A DNA stretch of 64,000 nt from Bacillota bacterium (GCA_023412005.1 JAEYOE010000012.1:310001-374000), one strand, 5' to 3'. Positions 16,217 to 25,751 are shown, counted from the stretch's first letter. A program made the numbers and translations. Notes: a model not told the origin generated them from the letters alone.

Positions 16217-17446
16217 ATGACGCTTCGAAACGACGCTGACCTGATCATCGCAGAAGCCATCCAATCGGCGCTGCCTGACGCGGCGGTGAAGCGGGCGCTG
16301 AAAAACAAAAGCTTCCCGGGCCGCGTGTTTTTGGTGGCGGTTGGCAAAGCAGCCTGGCAGATGGCTTCGGCAGCGGCGCAGCAGCTGGGCAGCGCGCTGA
16401 CGCAAGGGGTTGTGATTACCAAATACGCGCATTCACTCGGAGATATCGCACGCGTGCGCGTGTATGAAGCCGGGCACCCGGTGCCGGATGAGAACTCGTT
16501 TAGAGCGACCGGAGAGGCGCTGAGGCTGACATCCGGGCTGCGCGCCGACGACACCGTGCTGCTGCTGCTCTCGGGCGGCGGTTCGGCGTTGCTGGAGCAG
16601 CCGATAATACCTGCTGAGGAGCTGCAGTCTATCACAGCGCAGCTATTGGCCTGCGGCGCGGATATTGTGGAAATGAACACGGTGCGTAAGCGGCTGTCCG
16701 CCGTGAAGGGCGGGCGGTTTGCACTGCATTGCAGGCCTGCAAGCGTGGTTGCGGTCGTGCTGTCGGACATTATCGGCGACCCGCTGGATATGATCGCCTC
16801 AGGGCCGGCGTATCCCGACGCGTCCACCTATGAGCAGGCAATGCAGATTGTGAATAAGTATGGCCTTAGGTTCTCGCAGCAGGCGCTGAAGAGCCTTCAA
16901 ACCGAAACGCCCAAGACTCTCGATAATGTGGAGACGCAGGTGACGGGCAGCGTGAAGCAGCTGTGTGTGTCGGCAGAGAAAACGTGTATTCGGCTCGGTT
17001 ACAAACCGGTGGTGCTGACCGACAGCCTGTGCTGCACCGCGCGGGATGCGGGCAGCTTTCTCGCGTCTATGGCGCGGTATCATGCGAATACAGATGAGTC
17101 GCTGGCGTTCATCGCGGGCGGGGAGACAGTGGTGAAGCTCACGGGCAGCGGCAAAGGCGGGCGTAACCAGGAGCTGGCATTGGCTGCTGCCGCGGGGATT
17201 GACGGCCTTAAAAATACGGCGGTGTTTTCGGTAGGGTCAGACGGCACGGACGGCCCGACCGACGCGGCGGGCGGGTTTGCCGACGGCAGCACAGCCCAAG
17301 CGCTGTTGAGAGCGGGTGTTTCTATATTCAGCGAGCTGGACAAAAACAACGCATATTTTGCGCTGCAGCAGTGCGGCGGGCTGATCATCACAGGCCCGAC
17401 CGGCACGAATGTGAATGATTTGTCGGTATTGTTGATAAAACGATAA
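16217..17446 (+). CDS. Glycerate 2-kinase (MOFRL/GckA family)
   Basis: 409 residues from the ATG at 16217, which has AAAGAGGG in front; the earlier in-frame ATG at 16190 lies at the end of the repeat and has no site. The N-terminal DUF4147 part shows VAVGKAAWQMA, GHPVPDENS, LLLLSGGGSALL and the basic NTVRKRLSAVKGG. The C-terminal MOFRL part shows GGETVVKLTGSGKGGRNQE (19 residues) and SVGSDGTDGPTDAAGG. These enzymes phosphorylate D-glycerate to 2-phosphoglycerate. The length is normal for the family. It may serve the same nitrogen or sugar-acid metabolism as its neighbours, but it has no clear operon partner. Confidence 0.93.
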   Translation: MTLRNDADLIIAEAIQSALPDAAVKRALKNKSFPGRVFLVAVGKAAWQMASAAAQQLGSALTQGVVITKYAHSLGDIARVRVYEAGHPVPDENSFRATGEALRLTSGLRADDTVLLLLSGGGSALLEQPIIPAEELQSITAQLLACGADIVEMNTVRKRLSAVKGGRFALHCRPASVVAVVLSDIIGDPLDMIASGPAYPDASTYEQAMQIVNKYGLRFSQQALKSLQTETPKTLDNVETQVTGSVKQLCVSAEKTCIRLGYKPVVLTDSLCCTARDAGSFLASMARYHANTDESLAFIAGGETVVKLTGSGKGGRNQELALAAAAGIDGLKNTAVFSVGSDGTDGPTDAAGGFADGSTAQALLRAGVSIFSELDKNNAYFALQQCGGLIITGPTGTNVNDLSVLLIKR

Positions 17447-17491
17447 TAATCGAGAAGATAACCGGAACAATCCTATCGATTTTATCGTTTG

Positions 17492-17503
17492 ATCAACGTT
17501 GAT
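17492..17503. promoter_or_regulatory. 12-bp perfect palindrome upstream of the protease inhibitor gene
   Basis: ATCAACGTTGAT is a perfect dyad with a central CG, 64 bases before the start codon at 17567. It could be a regulator site. A palindrome this short also occurs by chance, so the call is weak. Confidence 0.25.
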
Positions 17504-17566
17504 ATCTTACGCAACCAAGATGCCTAGGACAGGAAAATGATCTTTATTATAAAGGAGAAAAAAGAT

Positions 17567-17965
17567 ATGAAAAAGGTTATGTTAACGGTGCTGACGGTCA
17601 TGATGGCAGCCGTTATGATGATTGGATGCGCGGCTCCTGCGGCAGCTTTGGCCAAGGTTTACGACGAGGATGACAACACCATTTTTGCGAAACCGGGCGA
17701 AGAGTTTACGATTAAGCTCGATGAAAACCCGACAACAGGCTACCAGTGGAGCTATGCAATCACTGATGGAAAAATCGTATCACTCAGCAAGGATGAGTTT
17801 GTGACCGACGAAGCTGATAAGAACGTGGATGGCGCGGGCGGTCAGCGGGTCTTAACGTTCAAAGCAAATGCTGCAGGAAATACTACCATCAATATGGTTT
17901 ACGAGCGCAGCTGGGAGAAGAACGAGGATGACGAAAAGCTCTCGTTCGAGATTGAGGTTAAATAA
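17567..17965 (+). CDS. Chagasin-type (I42) cysteine protease inhibitor lipoprotein
   Basis: 132 residues from the ATG at 17567, which follows AAAGGAGAAAA; an upstream ATG at 17537 would add ten residues before the signal peptide. A signal peptide ends at MMIGC, a lipobox-like site, so it is probably lipid-anchored outside the membrane. The inhibitor motifs are visible: NPTTGYQW, GAGGQRVLTFKA and YERSWE, matching the three loops that block papain-like proteases. Length is normal for the family. It stands alone, with no protease gene beside it, so the target may be the cell's own secreted protease or one from other organisms. Confidence 0.9.
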   Translation: MKKVMLTVLTVMMAAVMMIGCAAPAAALAKVYDEDDNTIFAKPGEEFTIKLDENPTTGYQWSYAITDGKIVSLSKDEFVTDEADKNVDGAGGQRVLTFKANAAGNTTINMVYERSWEKNEDDEKLSFEIEVK

Positions 17966-18071
17966 GAAACAAAATCAAATAACGAAAAGATAGACATCGT
18001 TAGCTTGCTGATAAACGCCTTGATATATCATTGCTTTCCGTAAGTATGCCATTTTGGCAAATTCGACAAAT

Positions 18072-18103
18072 AAAAAACGCGCTTTGCCCAAGCGAAGCGC
18101 GCA
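18072..18103 (-). terminator. Terminator of the xpt gene
   Basis: On the minus strand CGCGCTT...AAGCGCG forms a hairpin followed at once by TTTTTTATTT, a few bases after the xpt stop codon at 18113. Confidence 0.85.
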
Positions 18104-18112
18104 TAATGTCGT

Positions 18113-18685
18113 TTATTCGCGAAACTGCACCGTTTGGTTTTCCATGCTGTCGATAATCGCAAGGCTTTGCACATTGTAGCCGGTATTCCGAAGATGATCG
18201 CCGCCCCCTTGGAAGCCTTTTTCAATCACCACGCCGATACCCACAACGGTGGCTCCGGCCTGTTCGCTGATATCCAGCAAACCTTTTTGTGCCTTGCCGG
18301 TCGCGAGAATATCATCAATTATTAATATGCGGTCGTCCGCTGTTAAAAAGCGTTTTTCGAGAATCACGGTATAGTCTCTGCCGCGGGTATAGCTGGTTAC
18401 GTTTGTTCTGTATACGTCGCCGTCGATGTTCTTGCTCTCCGACTTTTTGGCGAAAACGATCGGTACATTAAAATACATGGCGGTCATACAAGCCACGGCA
18501 ATGCCGCTGGCTTCAATTGTGATCACTTTGGTGATGGGCTGTCCATCAAAGAGACGCTTGAATTCCTTGCCGATTTCGTTGAGCAGACCGACATCAATCT
18601 GATGGTTTAAAAAGCCGTCTACCTTGATGATATGACCGTCTTTGATGCGGCCGTCTTTGCGGATCCGTTCTTTCAAAAGCTCCAT
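18113..18685 (-). CDS. xpt: Xanthine phosphoribosyltransferase
   Basis: 190 residues, the usual length for Xpt. The N-terminus MELLKERIRKDGRI, the segment ITIEASGIAVACMTA and the PRPP-binding motif ILIIDDILATGKA (near 120-132) match the family. It makes XMP from xanthine and PRPP in purine salvage, in the cytoplasm. The gene is transcribed alone from the minus strand and ends at a good hairpin terminator. The upstream stretch to 18801 is short and no purine riboswitch was recognised in it. Confidence 0.95.
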   Translation of the reverse strand: MELLKERIRKDGRIKDGHIIKVDGFLNHQIDVGLLNEIGKEFKRLFDGQPITKVITIEASGIAVACMTAMYFNVPIVFAKKSESKNIDGDVYRTNVTSYTRGRDYTVILEKRFLTADDRILIIDDILATGKAQKGLLDISEQAGATVVGIGVVIEKGFQGGGDHLRNTGYNVQSLAIIDSMENQTVQFRE

Positions 18686-18801
18686 AGATACCCCTTATGC
18701 AAACTTATTTTTATCATTATACCGCAGTATTAAAACTTTGGAATAGAAAACGCGAAAAATGTTCGGGTTTACGTGGATGAAATATTGGAATTTGTCAAAC
18801 G

Positions 18802-18843
18802 GTAAAGAAAAAGAAGCGCCATCAGCGAAAAACGGCGCTTCTT
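18802..18843 (-). terminator. Terminator of the chemotaxis gene pair
   Basis: On the minus strand AAGAAGCGCC pairs perfectly with GGCGCTTCTT and is followed by TTTCTTTACC. It lies 13 bases after the MCP stop codon. Confidence 0.88.
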
Positions 18844-18855
18844 ATCGGACTATCT

Positions 18856-20844
18856 TTAATACTTCCCAAAATCCTGGGCGCTTAAATCAATATCTGCTGA
18901 GCTGTCTGAAGACAGCATTTTTGATGCACCTGAGATTTGGCCGCTGCTCAGTTTAAACTGAGCCACCATTGTTTTTAGCAGATCGGCCTGGCTCGAAAGC
19001 TCTTCGCTGGCTGCTGCCGCCTCCTGTGCGGTGGCAGAGTTGGTCTGCACCACCTGTGAGAGCTGCTCAATGCCTTGGTTCACCTGCGAGATACCTGTGG
19101 CCTGCTCGCCGGATGCCGCCGCAATGTCGCCCACCAACGCCGCCGCTTTTTCCACGCCCGAGACGATGTTTGCGAGCGCTGCCGCTGTTTGATCGGCGAT
19201 CTTCGTGCCCGCGGCGACTTTGGCGATGGAGCCTTCGATAAGCTCTGTTGTTTCCTTGGCCGCCTCGGCACTGCGGGCTGCGAGATTTCTGACCTCTTCA
19301 GCCACCACAGCAAAGCCTTTACCGTGTACACCGGCTCTCGCGGCTTCCACCGCCGCATTTAAAGCGAGTATGTTGGTTTGGAACGCAATGTCGTCGATCA
19401 CCTTGATGATTTTGGAGATATTTTGAGACGACTCGCTGATCAGACCCATCGCATCCTGCATCTCTTTCATCTGATTATTGCCGTATGCTGCATCGTCTTT
19501 CGCGGCGGAGGCCAGTTCGTTGGCTTTGCCCGCGTTAACGGCATTCTGCTTGGTTTGCTCTGCGATTTGCGTAAGCGATACAGACAGCTCTTCGATAGAA
19601 CTCGCTTGCTCCGTAGCCCCTTGAGAGATGGTCTGGCTGCCCGAGGATACCTGACCGGTTCCGGCAGACACCTGCTCGGCAGCGCCGTTGATTTCCAAGA
19701 GCGTTTGATTCAGCGATTGCACGATCATATTGATCGACTGCTTGAGCGCGATGAAATCACCCTTGTAATCGGAGCTGATGGAAACAGTCATATTGCCGTT
19801 CGACATGGCACCGAGGACGGCCGAGATTTCAAAGATATATTCTTTTATCGATTCAATGCCGCCGCAAAGATTTTTCGCAATTTCGGTAAACAGCGAGTGG
19901 AGTGCAGCAGTATCGGCATCCGCTTCCGAAACGACAATATCACACAAAAGCTCGCCTCTTTCTAGCCGCTGCAAATTGACGAGCAGTTTATCAACTTCTG
20001 CATTCTGGTACTTGCTTTGTTTTTCTGAGATTACACGTGCCGCTTCTATGTTTTTAAACGCCGTTCTGACTTCGCCGTCGATGGTGGCGGCCAATTGCCC
20101 GGCTTCGTCCTTCGATTTAACATTTAGCGGTGCATCCAGATCACCCGATGCGATAGCTTTGGCGCATACGGCTGTCGCCGCTATCGGCTTTGAAATCATT
20201 CTTGATATCGCAATACCGAGGATAATGGCGATTAAAAAAACAATGCTGGCGACAATAACCGTTATCAACATGACACTGTCTGTCAACGTTGCATTCGCAT
20301 CGGCTTTATTTTTGGCATCCTGGGTCTTTGCGCTTACAATCGCATCAATAGCATCCTGCTCTGCTTTTGCGGCAATGCCCGCCGGGCTGTCTTCAGCGAG
20401 CATCGCAATGGCTTCTGAATCGTTGCCGGAGCGAATAGCGCTGATGATTTCGCCCTCAAGTGACCTGAATGTTTTATTCGCTTGGACAAATGTGTCGAAT
20501 AGCGATCGCATTTCAACAGAGAGAATCTTTTTTTCAAACTCAGCTGACATTTCATCGATTACAGCGTGTCTCTCTTCCAACTTAGTCAATTCGGCTTCAA
20601 TCAAATCAGGATCATCAAGCAAAATAGCCTGACGGTAGTTAACACGTTGACGCTGGAACGACTCGCTTATTTTTGCCATTTCCTGAATCGGAACTGTCAT
20701 GTTCTCATACATCTCCATATCGGACCTGTCGAGCGTATTAATGTTGATAATGCTGTAAACCGCCATACCCCCTGTTAACAAAGCGACCAGAATAAAGCTG
20801 ATAAGTAGTTTCGTTGCGATCTTTAAGTCTTTGAACCTTTTCAT
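18856..20844 (-). CDS. Methyl-accepting chemotaxis protein
   Basis: 662 residues. A membrane helix at about 12-32, an external four-helix-bundle-type sensor to about 185, a second membrane helix at about 190-212, a HAMP region, a second HAMP-like section (GNMTVSISSDYKGDFIALK), and a signalling domain (about 390-640). The hairpin tip is visible as FQTNILALNAAVEAARAG followed by GFAVVAEEVRNLA. No NWETF-type CheR tether is found at the C-terminus. The gene overlaps cheW by 4 bases, so the two are co-translated. The ligand is unknown. Confidence 0.93.
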   Translation of the reverse strand: MKRFKDLKIATKLLISFILVALLTGGMAVYSIININTLDRSDMEMYENMTVPIQEMAKISESFQRQRVNYRQAILLDDPDLIEAELTKLEERHAVIDEMSAEFEKKILSVEMRSLFDTFVQANKTFRSLEGEIISAIRSGNDSEAIAMLAEDSPAGIAAKAEQDAIDAIVSAKTQDAKNKADANATLTDSVMLITVIVASIVFLIAIILGIAISRMISKPIAATAVCAKAIASGDLDAPLNVKSKDEAGQLAATIDGEVRTAFKNIEAARVISEKQSKYQNAEVDKLLVNLQRLERGELLCDIVVSEADADTAALHSLFTEIAKNLCGGIESIKEYIFEISAVLGAMSNGNMTVSISSDYKGDFIALKQSINMIVQSLNQTLLEINGAAEQVSAGTGQVSSGSQTISQGATEQASSIEELSVSLTQIAEQTKQNAVNAGKANELASAAKDDAAYGNNQMKEMQDAMGLISESSQNISKIIKVIDDIAFQTNILALNAAVEAARAGVHGKGFAVVAEEVRNLAARSAEAAKETTELIEGSIAKVAAGTKIADQTAAALANIVSGVEKAAALVGDIAAASGEQATGISQVNQGIEQLSQVVQTNSATAQEAAAASEELSSQADLLKTMVAQFKLSSGQISGASKMLSSDSSADIDLSAQDFGKY

Positions 20845-21350
20845 GATTTTACCCTCTCTTTAATTTCGTTGAATCTGTTAACTTCTTCGTCCTGAAAAAG
20901 ACTTTCGCAGTTAATAAGAATAATGATACGATCATCGCTTTTGCCTATTCCCGCGATATAGTTTTTGCGGATGCTTGTGCGAATGTTTGGTGGGGGAGAG
21001 ATGTTTTCACTGCTTATGGATGTGACCTCGGCGACTTTGTCAACAATTAAGCCCACGGATAGATCTGCTGTGTCAATAACGATAATACAAGTTCTTTCGG
21101 TGTCTTCGGCTGCTTCTTTTTTAAACTTGAGCCGAAGATCAATCACGGGGATGATTTTACCCCGCAGGTTAACAATGCCTCGAATGTAGTGGGGGACTTC
21201 GGGCAATCGGAATACCGGCTGCATGCTGATGATTTCGGTCACATAACCGATATCAACGCCGAATTCCACTTCGCCGAGGGCGAACGTTAAAAAACGTCCG
21301 TTTTCTGTGCCTTCATTTTGCTGTGACTGATTGATTTGAATACGTGTCAT
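20841..21350 (-). CDS. cheW: CheW-like chemotaxis coupling protein
   Basis: 169 residues from the ATG at 21350, which has GAGGGGAG before it; a longer frame to 21401 would run into the upstream palindrome. One CheW domain: FLTFALGEVEFGVDIGYV, IRGIVNLRGKIIPVIDLR and VGLIVDKVAEV are typical. CheW links chemoreceptors to the kinase CheA. Here it is paired with one receptor only; no cheA, cheY or cheR is in the window, so it must join a main array encoded elsewhere, or form a dedicated unit with the receptor. Confidence 0.93.
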   Translation of the reverse strand: MTRIQINQSQQNEGTENGRFLTFALGEVEFGVDIGYVTEIISMQPVFRLPEVPHYIRGIVNLRGKIIPVIDLRLKFKKEAAEDTERTCIIVIDTADLSVGLIVDKVAEVTSISSENISPPPNIRTSIRKNYIAGIGKSDDRIIILINCESLFQDEEVNRFNEIKERVKS

Positions 21351-21377
21351 ATGTACTCCCCTCTTTAAAATAATGCA

Positions 21378-21401
21378 GTGCATCCAACCGGTTGGATGCA
21401 C
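21378..21401. promoter_or_regulatory. Perfect 24-bp palindrome upstream of cheW
   Basis: Each arm reads GTGCATCCAACC from its own 5' end, with no spacer and no mismatch. It lies 27 bases before the cheW start and about 210 bases from the divergent TetR gene. Size and symmetry suit a TetR-dimer operator. No poly-T follows, so it does not look like a terminator. A 24-bp perfect dyad is very unlikely by chance. Confidence 0.7.
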
Positions 21402-21609
21402 TTCTCATTATATCGTTAGGGACGATGTCAACTTAAGCTAAAAATAAGTAGATATACATAAAAATAATTAATATATGAGAAAATAACCCAAATAAAATAA
21501 TTAAGAGAAAGAGAATTATTAAAGATCTCATATACTTATATATATAATAATATGAAAATAATATTTATTATGGCTTGATTATGGTCTTTTTCCGACGTAT
21601 GATGAAAAC

Positions 21610-22200
21610 ATGAAAAAACAAAGCATATTCGACGCTGCATGTGAATTGTTCGCAATAAAGGGCTATGACGGATGCTCCATTCAGGATATTGCCGATAAGG
21701 TGGGGCTTCACAAAGCGACAATATATAATTATATAAAAAGCAAAGACGATTTGTTTTTGGCCGTACTGGAACGAGAGCTCGGCGGCTATGAAGCGGCCGT
21801 TCAAAAAGCCGTTGATGCTCATACTGATGAGTGCTTAGAAAAGATACTCTATGCTATTGTGATCTCTATTGCTGACTACTCGAATTTTACGCGGCTGCTC
21901 TTGTGGAAAAAAACGCAGCTGATGACATTATGCACAGAAGAAGTGAGTATTCGCCGACTTTCCCGCGACTTATTGTATGAGAAGAATAATAAGATTAGGG
22001 ATATATTAAAAAACGTATTAGTTAAAAAAAACATCGATTTAAGCAGGCCCGAAGTTAAGACGCTTATCAACTCTTATTATATTTTCTTAATGAATGTATT
22101 GGAATGGATGCTTTTAAAAGAATGCTGTAAGCAAAAAAATGTAAAGTCTATGATAAAAGACTTGTGGTATAACTTTTGGAACGGATGCAAACTGGCATAA
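21610..22200 (+). CDS. TetR/AcrR-family transcriptional regulator
   Basis: 196 residues. The N-terminal helix-turn-helix (about 1-47) has the family pattern FAIKGYDGCSIQDIADKVG, then KATIYNYIKSKDDLF. The C-terminal ligand-binding part is not recognisable to a subfamily. The gene is divergent from cheW-MCP; the AT-rich stretch between them has the 24-bp palindrome at 21378-21401. Control of the chemotaxis pair is inferred from that arrangement. The start at 21610 has only a weak upstream site. Confidence 0.92.
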   Translation: MKKQSIFDAACELFAIKGYDGCSIQDIADKVGLHKATIYNYIKSKDDLFLAVLERELGGYEAAVQKAVDAHTDECLEKILYAIVISIADYSNFTRLLLWKKTQLMTLCTEEVSIRRLSRDLLYEKNNKIRDILKNVLVKKNIDLSRPEVKTLINSYYIFLMNVLEWMLLKECCKQKNVKSMIKDLWYNFWNGCKLA

Positions 22201-22412
22201 TCGGCAAGCATAGAAAGCGGTTTCAGCCAGCCGGTTTGTTGTTCCTTTACAGCAGCCTTTTTTATTTTTATCTAATTTCCTGTAAAAGAAGACAAAAATG
22301 AATCCACCATTGCAAAATAATAGATATAAGTATATAATAATGACAAATAGCATAAATAATGTCGCAAAAATCGCCAAAATACGCGCTCAAAAATGAAAAG
22401 GATACAAGAAGC

Positions 22413-24179
22413 ATGGTTTTGAATAAGAGAGATAGTGAAGTGAGCATTCATTATAGCGACGAAAAAACCAAAAGCATTCATTGGATATTGTATATTGTTT
22501 GTGCGTTTTTTTATTTATGCTTAAATGCAGCCGTCATCCGCATTTCAGATATGCCCAGTGATACGGTTATTTTCAATATCAGCAAGTTTACCCTCAGCGG
22601 GCTGGCGGCGCAGGGGCAGGTTATCGCTGTGATACTGTTGACGTTGAATCCGCTGAAAAGAAGCCATCAGGCAGCATTGGTTCTTTGCGCCATTACAAGT
22701 GCCGTTTCACTGGTGACCGTCCTGATGAGAAGAAATTTCGATGCCATGCCGGGGGTCATTGTACCGCTTACATCAGGTGCCATGAGCATCATTATCAGCA
22801 ATTACGCCAAGCGCCTGAAAAGCCAGCTGAACAGAGTTGTTGAATACAGCAGAATCGTGAAGCGAAACGAGGAAATGCTGCAAACACTGGCCTATTACGA
22901 TACGTTAACCGGCTTGCCCAACCGAAAAGCGCTGATGGATCAGATCGACAGCCTGACGAGCCGGAAGGATGGGGCCGGCTTTTATCTTGTGTATATCGAT
23001 ATAGACGATTTTAAGAACATCAACGACACAATGGGACACAGCGTCGGTGATACCGTTTTGAAAAGCGTGGCACAGCGCTGGCAGCAGGTTTGCCATCATG
23101 AAGATTTATTTGCGCGGGTGGGCGGTGACGAATTCATTGTTCTCATTTGTCATGAGGTGTCCGCCGTACAGCTTCACGATTATCTGCATAGGTTTTATGA
23201 TGCCGTCAAGGTGCCCATTCGTATCGGACGCGTCGACTTTCATATCGGTATCAGCTTTGGCGTTACCAGATACCCGCATGATGGGGATAATGCCGAAGAG
23301 CTGCTTAAAAATGTCGATATTGCGCTTTACAAAGCGAAGAAGCATGGAAAAAACGATTATCAGTTTTTCAGCAATGCATTGAAGGTTGAAGTCTTAAGAA
23401 AGATCCGGCTAGAAAACGATCTGATGTCGGCTGTCGGCAATCAGGAGCTGTTTTTAGTCTATCAGCCGCAGTATCACTGCGGGTCTTTGAAGCTGCGGGG
23501 TTTTGAAGCACTGATCAGGTGGAGACACCCGGAACTAGGATTAATCAGCCCGATTGAGTTTATTCCGATAGCGGAAGAACTCGGGATGATTAACGATATT
23601 GGCAAATGGGTGATCAAAGCCGCTTTGGAATCGTTTGTTAAGCTGCGGCAAAGCGAAAAAATCAATACAATGCTATCGATCAATATATCCGTTAAACAGC
23701 TTCTCGATCTCTCTTTTGTCGCAATGGTCGGCGATATACTCAAGAAAACCGGATTTGAAAGCCGTTATCTTGAATTTGAGATTACCGAATCTGTGTTTAT
23801 TTCTAGTCCCGATTTTGTTATCGGTGTGATGAATAAACTCAAAGAATTGGGCATCGGGATCGCACTTGACGACTTCGGGACAAGATATGCGTCACTCAAC
23901 TATCTGCAAATGCTGCCCATCAACATATTAAAAATTGATAAAACCTTTATTGATAAGATCGCGCCGTCACATCTGATGACGGGGGCGATTATTTCTCTTT
24001 CTCATATGCTGGGCTTCGAAGTGGTGGCGGAAGGCGTGGAACAGCAGCAGCAGATGGATTACTTAACAGCGCAGCACTGCGACTATATTCAAGGATACCT
24101 TTTAAGCCGTCCGGTGGAGGAGCAGCACTTACCCGATATATGCAAAGAGTCGTATGAAGGTCTGCTGGCATCTCAATAA
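22413..24179 (+). CDS. Membrane GGDEF-EAL c-di-GMP turnover protein
   Basis: 588 residues from the ATG at 22413, which has AAAAGGA about ten bases in front; an in-frame ATG at 22359 lacks a site. Four or so hydrophobic helices at about 24-130 form an uncharacterised membrane sensor. The GGDEF domain (about 160-330) has RVGGDEFIVLI and no RxxD site right before it. The EAL domain (about 340-580) has FEALIRWRH, EITESVF, LDDFGTRYAS and VVAEGVE, so phosphodiesterase residues look intact. Both activities are possible; which dominates cannot be judged. Monocistronic. Confidence 0.93.
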   Translation: MVLNKRDSEVSIHYSDEKTKSIHWILYIVCAFFYLCLNAAVIRISDMPSDTVIFNISKFTLSGLAAQGQVIAVILLTLNPLKRSHQAALVLCAITSAVSLVTVLMRRNFDAMPGVIVPLTSGAMSIIISNYAKRLKSQLNRVVEYSRIVKRNEEMLQTLAYYDTLTGLPNRKALMDQIDSLTSRKDGAGFYLVYIDIDDFKNINDTMGHSVGDTVLKSVAQRWQQVCHHEDLFARVGGDEFIVLICHEVSAVQLHDYLHRFYDAVKVPIRIGRVDFHIGISFGVTRYPHDGDNAEELLKNVDIALYKAKKHGKNDYQFFSNALKVEVLRKIRLENDLMSAVGNQELFLVYQPQYHCGSLKLRGFEALIRWRHPELGLISPIEFIPIAEELGMINDIGKWVIKAALESFVKLRQSEKINTMLSINISVKQLLDLSFVAMVGDILKKTGFESRYLEFEITESVFISSPDFVIGVMNKLKELGIGIALDDFGTRYASLNYLQMLPINILKIDKTFIDKIAPSHLMTGAIISLSHMLGFEVVAEGVEQQQQMDYLTAQHCDYIQGYLLSRPVEEQHLPDICKESYEGLLASQ

Positions 24180-24211
24180 AAGGATAAAAAATCACGTCAA
24201 CAAGCAGAATA

Positions 24212-24240
24212 TTGTCCGTCGGGAAGTAAATCGTTAAAAT
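24212..24240 (+). promoter_or_regulatory. Candidate sigma-A promoter for xylA
   Basis: TTGTCC, a 17-base spacer, then TAAAAT. It would give a leader of about 125 bases before xylA. The match is moderate. Confidence 0.4.
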
Positions 24241-24372
24241 TCTGCTATTATGGTTTGTGGCAGAAAAAATAGCCAGTTGCTAGAATATACTTATGATCGT
24301 TTGCTATGTTTTGTTTGCAGTCAGCCAGACAACAAACGTTCGGTTTAATAATTATAAAGCGAGGTATCTTCT

Positions 24373-25689
24373 ATGAAAGAATATTTCTCCGGCGTCCCCA
24401 AGATTCAGTACAAAGGAAAAGATGGTGACGCGCTGTCTTTCAAATTCTACAACCCCGACGAAAAAATCGGCGGCAAAACGATGAAAGAGCATTTGAAGTT
24501 TGCCATGTCATACTGGCATACGCTTTGCGGAAACGGTGCGGACGTTTTCGGAATGTCGGGCACGATGGACAAAACATTCGGCGGACTTACCGAGCGGGAA
24601 ATTTTTGAGCATAAAGCTTATGCGGGTTTCGAGCTGATGGATAAGCTCGGCATTGATTATTTTTGTTTCCATGATCGTGACATAGCGCCCGAAGGAGCCA
24701 CTTTGTCTGAAAGCAACGCGATACTTGATGATTTTATATCGCTGCTGGAAAAGCTGATGAACGATACCGGCAAGAAGCTGCTTTGGGGGACTGCCAATCT
24801 GTTCAGCAATAAACGGTTCCTGCATGGCGCAGCAACCTCATGCAACGCGGACGTGTTTGCGTTTGCGGCGGCACAAATTAAAAAAGCAATGGAGTGCACG
24901 AAGCGACTGAACGGCGATGGGTATGTGTTCTGGGGCGGCCGCGAAGGCTATACCACGCTGCTCAATACCAAGCTCGGGCTGGAGCAGGACAATCTGGCGC
25001 GTATGCTGACAATGGCATGTGATTATAAAAAGGTTATCGGCTTCGAGGGCGATTTTTACATTGAGCCAAAGCCGATGGAGCCGACAGCGCATCAGTACGA
25101 TTACGATGTGGCGACCGTGCTGGCTTTCCTGCGTAAAAACGGCCTTGAGAAAGATTTCAAGATGAACGTGGAAGCCAACCACGCCACACTCGCAGGCCAT
25201 AGCTTTGCGCATGAACTGCGCGTGGCGCGTGAAAACGGCGTGTTCGGTTCGATTGATGCGAATCAGGGTGAGGTTTTCAACGGCTGGGATACTGACAACT
25301 TCCCGACCAACGTGTATGATATGTCGCTGGCCATGTACGAAGTTATCAAAGCCGGCGGCTTCACCAAAGGCGGCACCAACTTCGATTCCAAGCTGCGCCG
25401 TGAATCCATCGCACCCGAAGATTTGTTCCGCGGTTACATAGTGGGTATGGATACGATGGCGCTCGGCTTTAAGATTGCGCACAAGCTGATTGAAGACGGC
25501 CGCATTGATAAGTTCGTGGAAGACCGTTACGCCAGCTACAAAACCGGCATCGGCGCGAAAATCGTCAGCGGTGATACCGATTTCGCTTCGCTCGAAAAAT
25601 ATGCGCTGGAAATGGGCGAGGTAAAGACGAATTCGAGCGGTTCGCAGGAATACCTCGAAGGGATCATCAATTCCGTGATATTCGGTTAA
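24373..25689 (+). CDS. xylA: Xylose isomerase
   Basis: 438 residues, the class II (long) form typical of Clostridia and Bacteroidota. Catalytic His is in CFHDRDIAPEG; metal ligands are in FYIEPKPMEPTAHQYD, VEANHATLAGHSFAHE and SIDANQGE, with NGWDTDNFPTN closing the site. It converts D-xylose to D-xylulose in the cytoplasm. No xylulokinase is directly adjacent; the FGGY kinase at 42936-44447 could do that job, but its neighbours suggest another sugar. The gene ends at a strong terminator and precedes a sugar transporter operon. Confidence 0.97.
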   Translation: MKEYFSGVPKIQYKGKDGDALSFKFYNPDEKIGGKTMKEHLKFAMSYWHTLCGNGADVFGMSGTMDKTFGGLTEREIFEHKAYAGFELMDKLGIDYFCFHDRDIAPEGATLSESNAILDDFISLLEKLMNDTGKKLLWGTANLFSNKRFLHGAATSCNADVFAFAAAQIKKAMECTKRLNGDGYVFWGGREGYTTLLNTKLGLEQDNLARMLTMACDYKKVIGFEGDFYIEPKPMEPTAHQYDYDVATVLAFLRKNGLEKDFKMNVEANHATLAGHSFAHELRVARENGVFGSIDANQGEVFNGWDTDNFPTNVYDMSLAMYEVIKAGGFTKGGTNFDSKLRRESIAPEDLFRGYIVGMDTMALGFKIAHKLIEDGRIDKFVEDRYASYKTGIGAKIVSGDTDFASLEKYALEMGEVKTNSSGSQEYLEGIINSVIFG

Positions 25690-25717
25690 TACATATATAA
25701 GGAAGTACAGCAACACT

Positions 25718-25751
25718 GCCGCATCGTTTTTTATCGCGATGCGGCTTTTTT
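25718..25751 (+). terminator. Terminator of xylA
   Basis: GCCGCATCG pairs perfectly with CGATGCGGC and is followed by six T. Confidence 0.93.

Noticed and set aside
18686..18801. Purine riboswitch before xpt
   Set aside because: Xpt genes often have one, but the short upstream stretch shows no conserved purine-aptamer loops that I could recognise.
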